Assembly: GCA_034092305.1 (NCBI GenBank)
Contig: JASJET010000007.1
Span: forward strand, 2,666,001 to 2,730,000
Length of the DNA stretch: 64,000 nt
Source of the DNA: Diaprepes abbreviatus
Taxonomy: Eukaryota; Arthropoda; Insecta; Coleoptera; Curculionidae
Direction of reading: 5' to 3'
Made by a program: the position numbers and the translations under genes. Positions 56,903 through 64,000 of this stretch are shown here, piece after piece (position 1 is the first letter of the stretch; each line of letters starts with the position of its first letter). The notes under the pieces are model-generated. The model did no database searches. It saw only the letters and a list, made by a program, of their open reading frames with translations, and was not told the DNA's origin.

Positions 56903-57690
56903 AATCCTTAGAGACATTTAATCAGTGAGGCGAAATAAACAATATATCAAAAATTCAGCGGCATTTGACGGGAGTCAATTGCCATAAGGAAGTGCGGGGT
57001 TCTTTTTAGGGCTTTGTTTTAGACTTGATATAAAAATGTCCAAATAAATGTTTTGATCCATTGTGACGTCTATAAAATGTAAATGTTTTGGTCTTTTGGC
57101 CGACATATGGTTCATCCCCAATCATTACGGGGACTTTCCGGTACTTTACAGTAGCTTACAAATTATTTTGCTATAACAATTCGTTATTACTTCTCCACAT
57201 TGATGTTACTGTCATCACTAGTAAGAATTACTTCTTGCCATAAAGCATATTCTATATCTAAGTACTCTTCAGAAAATTGAAAACGTTTTAATTTATTTAC
57301 CTTTATGATCCATTGCTTCTTTCTAGCTACTGGTTAATTAATCTGTTCTGTTGCAAAATATTTCTTAATCTATTAATATATTTTAAATCGGTCTGCGACA
57401 CTTTAGGTAATTGAGCAATGCTACTTATTATTTTGCCTGATTAACGATAAGTATTTCCATTTTTAAACTGGCAAAAAATTCACTGATCGTATCACAAAGT
57501 TTAAAAAAAAAATTTCAACAAATTTCCAAACTTGTAGGAGAGTTTATGTCTCGGGAACTGACAATACTAGCATTGTTAGATGCTATCTGACATATAAATT
57601 GTAAAGTTTGACATTTTAGACGGTATATGTACTCAGAATGTTGTAACATACGGATGTTATTTGCTGTATTTACAGAAACCTCAGAATTTG
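56903..57690. other. No gene recognised
   Basis: May include the decayed 5' end of mariner relic 3. Confidence 0.3.
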
Positions 57691-57694
57691 ATCT

Positions 57695-57916
57695 CGGTCA
57701 AAAAATGGAATTAACTCGTGAATATTTTCGTGAGACTATTTTTCACAATTTTTGACGTCATTTGTCTGAACAATATATGCAATAAAGCACCTACAAAAAC
57801 CACTGTTTATCGCTGGTTCAGTAAATTCAATCGTGGCCTTCTTTCGCTCACGTGAAGGTTGCTTAAAATCGATTTTAGTGCAAGAAAACATTGAGGCTGT
57901 AAATGAATTGATGACT
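57695..57916 (+). pseudogene. mariner transposase relic 3, N-terminal part
   Basis: MELTREYFRE (57709), HLSEQ, APTKTTVYRWFSKFNRG (57791-57836), FARE-like, then QENIEAVNELM (57882-57914). This is the DNA-binding N-terminus of a well-known insect mariner. The frame stops at the insertion point of the element below and resumes at ~59866. Confidence 0.85.
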
Positions 57917-59862
57917 CTACTTTACAGCCAATTTGCGACTGTAATAAAAAAGGCAGTCTTTCATTAATTTTTGGTCTTTAAATGCGAAAATGATGGTAAA
58001 AACTTCCTAACATGTAAGATTTTTAAGTTATGAATTATTCAGCAAAAATGAATGACTAGTTTAATCACATTATTTTAAAAAGTAATTGGTAATATACGTC
58101 TTCCATGACTTAGGGAAATTGTGCACAATCTGGCAACACCACGTGAGGATGTCTAGGGATGACAAGTCAACTACGAAGTCTCAACTCCCTACGGCATAAA
58201 ATAACGAAAGTACCCATTTAAACCCATATAATTCCAAATTTCACTCTGCCCCATAGCCTAATTTACTTATAGGTGGCTTCTGTATATGAGAAGTACGCAG
58301 ACGCTTTTCGAACTACCCTGATGTTTCTAAAAAACACTAGAAGTACGAAACAGTTATAAAAGCATGTGGTCGGCAGTCATAAAATCGGTATTTTTTTAGC
58401 ACGAGTAGTGGTCAGTATTAGATAGAAAACCAGCCAATAGTAAGAGCCTTGTATTAATGTTATCTTTGTGTAGAATAAAATTAGTTGACGCCTGTAAACG
58501 TAGTTTCACATCTCTGAACCGACGTACGTGACAGTACAAAAATGTCTGAAGTACAGAAACTTGGCTGTGTCAAGCTCGCAAATAGTTTACCCCTAAATTG
58601 CAGAAAAGGACAATTAATTAAATGATCAAACTAACTTTCATAGGTAATTTGGATGCTTTGTTGGTGATGAAGATCGGGACTGAGCTCCTCATATATGTTG
58701 CTAAACCTGTGCATTAAATCTAAGTAACTGGTTAAATGGCAAAGGCTCATCTATGCCTCTTGCAGTTCCAATGATTTGGCGAGAACCAACAAATCATATT
58801 AACGACTGTTACTTTTGCATTATAAAAATGTCTGGTTTTTCAAGAAAGAGCCAACATAATATTGAATATCCGGATATTCCCTCAGCACTAAAACCGGTTG
58901 TTCATGGAGAAGGTTTACCAGTTCCTGCGCTCCTGGCAAAATAGGAGGAAGATTTAGAAATGTATGATGATAAGGTAGAATCCGATAATGTATCAGAAAA
59001 GGACGATTCTTATTTTCCCGAGAGTGAAGGAAAATCACCTTATTTAATCGAAAACCCTGAATTAAATGATCTAGTTTGATACCTCCACTTATCCAAAGAG
59101 CATGCTGAAATATTAGGGTCTAGATTACAACAATGGAATTTATTAGCCACTGAAACTAAAGTTACAATAACCAGGAACCGTAAGTAGGAGCCAAACTCGT
59201 TTTCTGAAATACTAAGGGATCAACAGTTTGATCAAAAAAGTGATCTTGAATTAGCTGCGTGGAGTTCTTTTAAAACAATTGTTTCGGAGTTTTTAGGAAA
59301 GAAATAAGTAGAAAACTACGAAAAACTTGTAGAAGGACTACTTGAAAGCTATTCTAAAATGGACTGACGCATGTCTTACAATACAATCCTTGCACTCCCA
59401 TTTAAATCGTTTCCCAAAAAATTTGGGTATGGTTAATGACGAGCAAGGAGAAAGGTTTCCTCAAGACATATGAACAATGGAGCAACGTTACCAAGGCAAA
59501 TGGGATCCAGCAATGAAGGGGGATTATTGTTGGTTTCTTATGTTAGAAAGCGATCAGGAATATAAACGAAAGTCAACATTTGCAAAAAGTTATATACAAA
59601 AGACTTACTATAAATGTATTTTATTGTGTATTCTTGTAAACAAATCTTGTTGTCCTTAAAATATCTTGTTTTTAATACTGTTTTGAACTACGTATAAATA
59701 TTATACAAAAATTATATAAGAATAACTGATCCATTCTATATCTCGAAATCTATACGTGATGTAAAATTTTTGTTATCGAATTCGCAATGGGGATGCCTTA
59801 AACTTCCACGAACAGCCATTATAACATTAGTCGCAATTTTTTTTTTTGTATTTGTTGACTAG
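57917..59862 (+). mobile_element. Unclassified DNA element nested in mariner relic 3
   Basis: Both mariner halves meet precisely across this 1.95 kb segment. AATTTGCGACT near the left edge (57935) and inverted AGTCGCAATTT near the right edge (59828) suggest terminal inverted repeats. The internal protein fossil is described separately. Confidence 0.65.
58650..59625 (+). pseudogene. Internally deleted protein of a TE-associated family common in insects, class unresolved
   Basis: NDCYFCIIKMSGFSRKSQHN with IEYPDIPSALKPVVHGEG (58811-58915), PYLIENPELNDLVWYLHLSK (~59040-59095), LGSRLQQWNLLA, ELAAWSSFKTIVSEFLGKK (59251-59307), and NDEQGERFPQDI..MEQRYQGKWDPAMKGDYCW (59436-59535). I recall many uncharacterised insect proteins with this exact series, including HQDI.TME.RYQGKW and DYCW. 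Here roughly 200 residues between the QFDQKSDLE and AAWSSF segments are missing, so it is deletion-derived. Several stops. Confidence 0.65.
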
Positions 59863-60540
59863 TGTAATGCAAGATTGTCATGTGACATATCGTGAGATTG
59901 AAATATCCCTTGGTATTAGTAATACCAGCGTATATAATCTATTGCATGAACATTTAGCTGTGAAGAAGCTATGTTCGCCTTGGATCCCGCATAATCAAAA
60001 AAAGGCTCGTGTCAATAGCTACAAAATTCATTTGTTGTGCTTCAAAAAAACATTTCTAAACTCTTGAAAGATGGAGAGTCTTGAATCTATAAGTGAGCTC
60101 AAAAATAAATAGCAGTTGACAAAATTGGTCGTACAAGAAGCACCTCGAAGCAAATGGCTCCCTGTTTTTTTTTTGGAATAATTGACCATGTCGCACCATG
60201 CATTGAGATAATCATTCCTAGAACGATCAAATCTGAATAGTACATAACCACTTGTTTGAGTTTTTTGAGTACTCAAAACGTGGAACTGATGGGTCATTCG
60301 CCGTACAGCCATAATTTATCGCCCAATGACTTTTTTTTGTCCCCGCACATGAAGGACAAATTTCATGGTCAACGATTTTTTACACCAAAACAAGCTGTTG
60401 ATACTTTAAAAAATCACGTTTTGAGAATACCATCTTCACAGTGGTCAAAATGCATTTCAGATGGGTTCAAGCTCATGCAAGGGTATACTGATCATTGTAG
60501 ATAACATTAAAATTATTTCCAATGTTTGTTTTTGTTTGTT
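59863..60540 (+). pseudogene. mariner transposase relic 3, remaining part
   Basis: Resumes with MQDCHVTYREIEISLGISNT, VYNLLHEHLAVKKLCSPWIP and QKKARVN (59868-60030). The middle with the first DDE residues is scrambled. It continues with STQNVELMGHSPYSHNLSPN and DFFLSPHMKDKF (60267-60365; the DFFL Asp is kept), then QAVDTLKNHVLRIPSSQW to 60504. With 57695-57916 it forms a single mariner copy. Confidence 0.87.
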
Positions 60541-61150
60541 ATTCCCGAAATATAAACTAATACCGTTTTAATAGTTCCATGAAATAGACCTTGTGTGAGC
60601 AGTGTAAAATATTAGTCTGTATCCAAAATGTACAAGTTTCACTATTGTCCTAAAAATCATCTTTTCAATATATTATGCAGGCTATGCATTTTGCTAAATA
60701 TTTATATGTTAATCTGCGAACAACAACAAAGTATTGTCTGGATTTCTTCACGAATAGTGTACTAAATAAAATAGTAATTATTGTACCAGTTTCATTTTGA
60801 TTGACTACCATTTGACACTGAAACTAGTAACATAAGCTATCATTTTAAACAAAAAAAAAAACAACCTTTTATTTTCCTGCAAAATATTTCTATTTCATGT
60901 TATTTATTTGGAAGAAAATATGTCTACAAGGAAAACAATTGGTTTTACAATATGATGGAGAATTATTGTACATAGATGCCCAAATATTACTTTATCAATA
61001 ATATCTTCTGCGTACAGAAAGTTAGTCATTGGATTTTTATTGGCGTCAATACATACAACCTTGGTAGCTACTATGTACTTCAGTTTAAAGTGGTTATTGT
61101 TAATTCATTCAAGTGATTTACAGCAGTAATTACAACAATATACTAATCTG
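60541..61150. other. No gene recognised
   Basis: AT-rich. Confidence 0.3.
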
Positions 61151-61169
61151 TTTTTTATCTATGAACATA

Positions 61170-61920
61170 GAATTACAAAATTGTTATGAAATATTTTGAA
61201 AATAAACCTTAATGTAAAATAGGGTTCCCTACAAAAGTAAATAGCCGACATTTTCAGTGAATGTGATGACTGGAGCATCATTATTAAGTGACAAATATTC
61301 ACAAACCAGGAATTAGATATGAGCGGGCTCGTGATCATGGTGCAATAGCCAAAATTTTTCAATAGTCCGGACATTTCCTCCTGATTTCTTCACGCTACCT
61401 ACATAAAACTTTCAGAAAATACTATTTATTAACTGTACCGCCTTTTAAAAAAAATTTTTTGTGGACTATATTGTGATAATCGAAAAAGACAGTGAGGAAA
61501 ACGTTAATATTTGAACTTGAACTTGGCTCTTCAGGACAATTTCATCGATATAACCAAAGCTTTATTTTACTGTCATAACTAAATTCCCACGTTTCATCAA
61601 CTGTTGTGACTCGTTGGAGCATTTCGGGGTTATCAGCGACATTATTTAATAATTCGTGAGCAATCTATTTTAATACTCCTGTTGAAAATAACCAAATTCT
61701 GGCATGAGTACAAAATATCAATTAATATTGCTTCACAGGTGCCGTATAGGATACTAATTTCTCTCTTTCTTACATTCAGCGATGCTCAATAACAATTTTC
61801 TTAATTTTTTTAGGTTTTTATGGATAGTTAACGTGCTGAATCGTCCCACTTTCTTTTTATCTTTAACATTTTCTAAACCTTCAAGGGAAATAGTTTATGC
61901 AACTACTAGTGCCCATTTTC
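61170..61920 (-). pseudogene. mariner transposase relic 4
   Basis: Minus strand: NVKDKKKVGRFST (~61860), IDCSRIIK, ADNPEMLQRVTTVDETWEFS (~61590-61650; Asp of (G/V)DE(T/S)W kept), CPEEPSSSSNINVFLTVFFD then YHNIVHKKF (~61450-61550), GGTVNK, REEIRRKCPDYWK and LLHHDHEPAHI (~61330; second Asp kept). Frameshifted, irritans-like by motif memory. Confidence 0.82.
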
Positions 61921-62169
61921 CCAAGAAAATCAGTTAAAAATCAAAAAATTAAAATATGAAATCTCACCTGAACTTCGGACATCTAAAAGTGATTTAGATG
62001 TGCTTTTGGTTCTTAGCAGGGTTGATGGTGAGTACTGCTGACTAAAAACTCGTAAAACACGGCATGGAAGTCGTATTACAAGCAGTGACAGCAAGTCCCA
62101 GTGCCTGTAGTAGTTTATTGGTAGGTTTCTGGTAGGAACTCGATTTAGGAAATCTGTCAGTTTGTGAAC

Positions 62170-63520
62170 AATTCAATATCATTTTTGTAAATGCAGAAGT
62201 CAGCCGCGGGCAGAAGGCAATTCTGTAGATATTATAATTAATAACAAAACATTCTTCCCAACTCCGGTAACTATCAATGAACTAATAAATATTAGTAAAA
62301 ATTTAAAAATAAGACATGTTCGGGTTATTATAAAATATCTAACATCTACCAACCGATCAGATTGTTATCTTCTTTCTCAAAAATATGTGAGGCAACAATG
62401 TGTAGTACACATTGGGTACTACTAAGCTGTTAATTTTTTTTACAGTGAGCAACTGATAAGCTCCACACAAAATGGATACCTGAAATGGAAACTGCTGTCT
62501 ATGAGATTGTTGAAACAAATGTAATGGCCATCGAAAACAAAAGTCCCTCTCTGGACATATTTTTAGATTTATAAAAGGCATTTGATAGACTAAATCACAA
62601 TATTTTGTTTAAGAAACTTGATCGATATGGTTTAAGAAGTTCTGCTTTTTTCTAAGTGAGATTTTATCTACAGAATCAAAGATAAAAGGTTACATTGGAA
62701 GCCGATGGCAGAAAACACGTCTCGGGGGAGGCCTTGCTTGAAGTGAAGATTCTTCATGGAAGTTTCATGTGCTTATTTCTGTTTATATTTTATGTTAATG
62801 ATTTAGCTGATAGCATTATTAATGGTAGCGCCCGCTGACACGAATAAATTAACAGTTGGCACTATCTAGCAAATCCTTTTGGATATCTGGAATGAGCGGT
62901 TCAGCAAGGTTCAGGAATTGATTTAAAATAACAAACTTATAGTAAATAAAGACCAAACTCATTACATATATTCAAGATTAAAAGAAAAAACAAAGATACA
63001 GCGAGATAGAATCAACCTAGTGAACACAGTGTGATTCTGGATGTGGGTGCAGAGTTTCTTGGTATCAGGACAGATAAAAATTTAAACTGAGCTTTTCTGA
63101 TGGATGAGGTCTGTAAATAGGTAAACTCAGCATTTTACTTACTTCGAATTATTTCAAAGTATCTTGATCTAGAGAACAGGAAATAAGTTTACTTTGCGAA
63201 GTATTTGTTACACAAAAAAAAAGGTTAAAACAATATTTTCTTTAAAATCTAAAGAATCTTGCCAAGGAAGGTTTTGTAATCTGGGAATTCTGATCTATAT
63301 AGGTGCAGGTGCTTGATGTTTCTTTTCACAAAACATAATTTTATCCAGTTTGAAATACAACATAGCTTCAGCTCTAGAACTATGCTCTATGAATTTATAA
63401 ACAAAGGCTTACAGTTGCAGAAGAAGTAATAAGTAACTAGACTGTTTAAAGGTAGAAGAACACTTTGATTTGTTTAAAAGAAGGGTTGTTAATATTTTAA
63501 TCTTTCTAGAATAATAGTCA
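62170..63520 (+). pseudogene. Jockey-like LINE reverse transcriptase fossil E
   Basis: Plus strand: FNIIFVNAEVSRG, INNKTFFPTPVTINELINIS (62239-62300), RLLSSFSKICEATM, EQLISSTQNGYL, LDIFLDL*KAFDRLNHNILF (~62555-62610), LFLFIFYVNDLADSI (62775-62820), FLGIRTDKNLN (~63055) and NSAFYLLRIISKYLDLENRK (63125-63183). The YADD box is not recognisable. Numerous stops. Same broad clade as fossil B but a different copy. Confidence 0.8.
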
Positions 63521-64000
63521 GCAGCGGAATTTTTAAACCACAACTTTTAAATTATTATTATATCTCATTATATTGAAACCACAAGTTTTTATTTTGTTTG
63601 TGAAACGTCCAAATTATTGATACTGAAAATGTTCTAAAAATATTAATACAGACCATTATTTCTGACATTTTTAGCAATAAATAATCATCTCACACGATAA
63701 ACTATGTAACTTATTTGCATATCAAGAACAATTTACTTTCCCAGTATGGTGGAGTTTAAAGGAAAAAGTGACCTTTTTTAGAACCTTGTTTTTTATAAAT
63801 ATTGCTCTTGATTTTACAGACAATCTCCAATATTTGATATGCATAAGTTTAAGCTTAGTACAGGCGTAGCTTTGAAAATATTTGTGTTCTATGTAATATA
63901 ATCTAAAAATTTTCATTTTAGAAAATTTTCTTTTTTAAATGCATACCCTCTCTCTTGAAATTTTTGGCTCCAATAGCTCTAGCCATGAAAGCCAGGAAAC
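63521..64000. other. No gene recognised
   Basis: AT-rich flank to the window edge. Confidence 0.3.

Overview
The window looks like a TE-saturated, AT-rich insect nuclear genome. A beetle is my best guess, but the order is an inference. There are no bacterial operons, and coding capacity is mostly decayed transposon and retrotransposon ORFs. One host gene is split by canonical GT-AG introns of 0.8 to 7.8 kb that are packed with repeats.

Host gene: six minus-strand exons (38665 down to 13230) encode the C-terminal ~374 residues of an equilibrative nucleoside transporter (ENT/SLC29). Every intron phase matches its partner, the frame stays open to a stop codon, and an AATAAA follows within about 30 nt. 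The start codon and first membrane segment were not found and probably lie beyond a further upstream intron.

Layout: 0-3.4 kb, two LINE fossils in opposite orientation. 3.6-7.5 kb, a Penelope-like element (PLE) between two (TA)n tracts, with an inverted copy of its own 3' end at its 5' side. 9 kb, LINE scrap. 10.0-11.4 kb, an unclassified TE-type ORF and a second, different PLE, also between two (TA)n tracts. 13.2-38.7 kb, the ENT gene; its introns hold a LINE, two Transib (RAG1-like) fossils, a Tc1/mariner-type fossil, a 1.3 kb TA-flanked foldback MITE, a PLE terminal-repeat-like dimer, a 1.9 kb foldback built from ~155 bp repeats, and a ~120 bp minisatellite ending in a palindrome. 38.8-39.4 kb, a rearranged third PLE. 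39.4-41.3 kb, a Tc1/mariner-type element with ~305 bp TIRs. 41.9-44.2 kb, a pogo-like transposase fossil with a 204 bp internal duplication. 44.9-46.1 kb, another inverted repeat array. 46.6-61.9 kb, four mariner relics (one split by a different DNA element), a 3.4 kb element with GGYCTGTTCTCAC termini, a U6 snRNA pseudogene fused to a truncated I-type LINE, and a third foldback. 62.2-63.5 kb, a LINE fossil.

The most distinctive theme is the PLE / (TA)n association. Thirteen long (TA)n tracts occur in 64 kb; two PLEs are bracketed by them and other PLE pieces abut them. The PLE ends share a TTGAAAA-stem-GAAACGTC motif that resembles a decayed hammerhead ribozyme. I see no CRISPR, rRNA, convincing tRNA or complete autonomous transposon, and no wholly new biological system.
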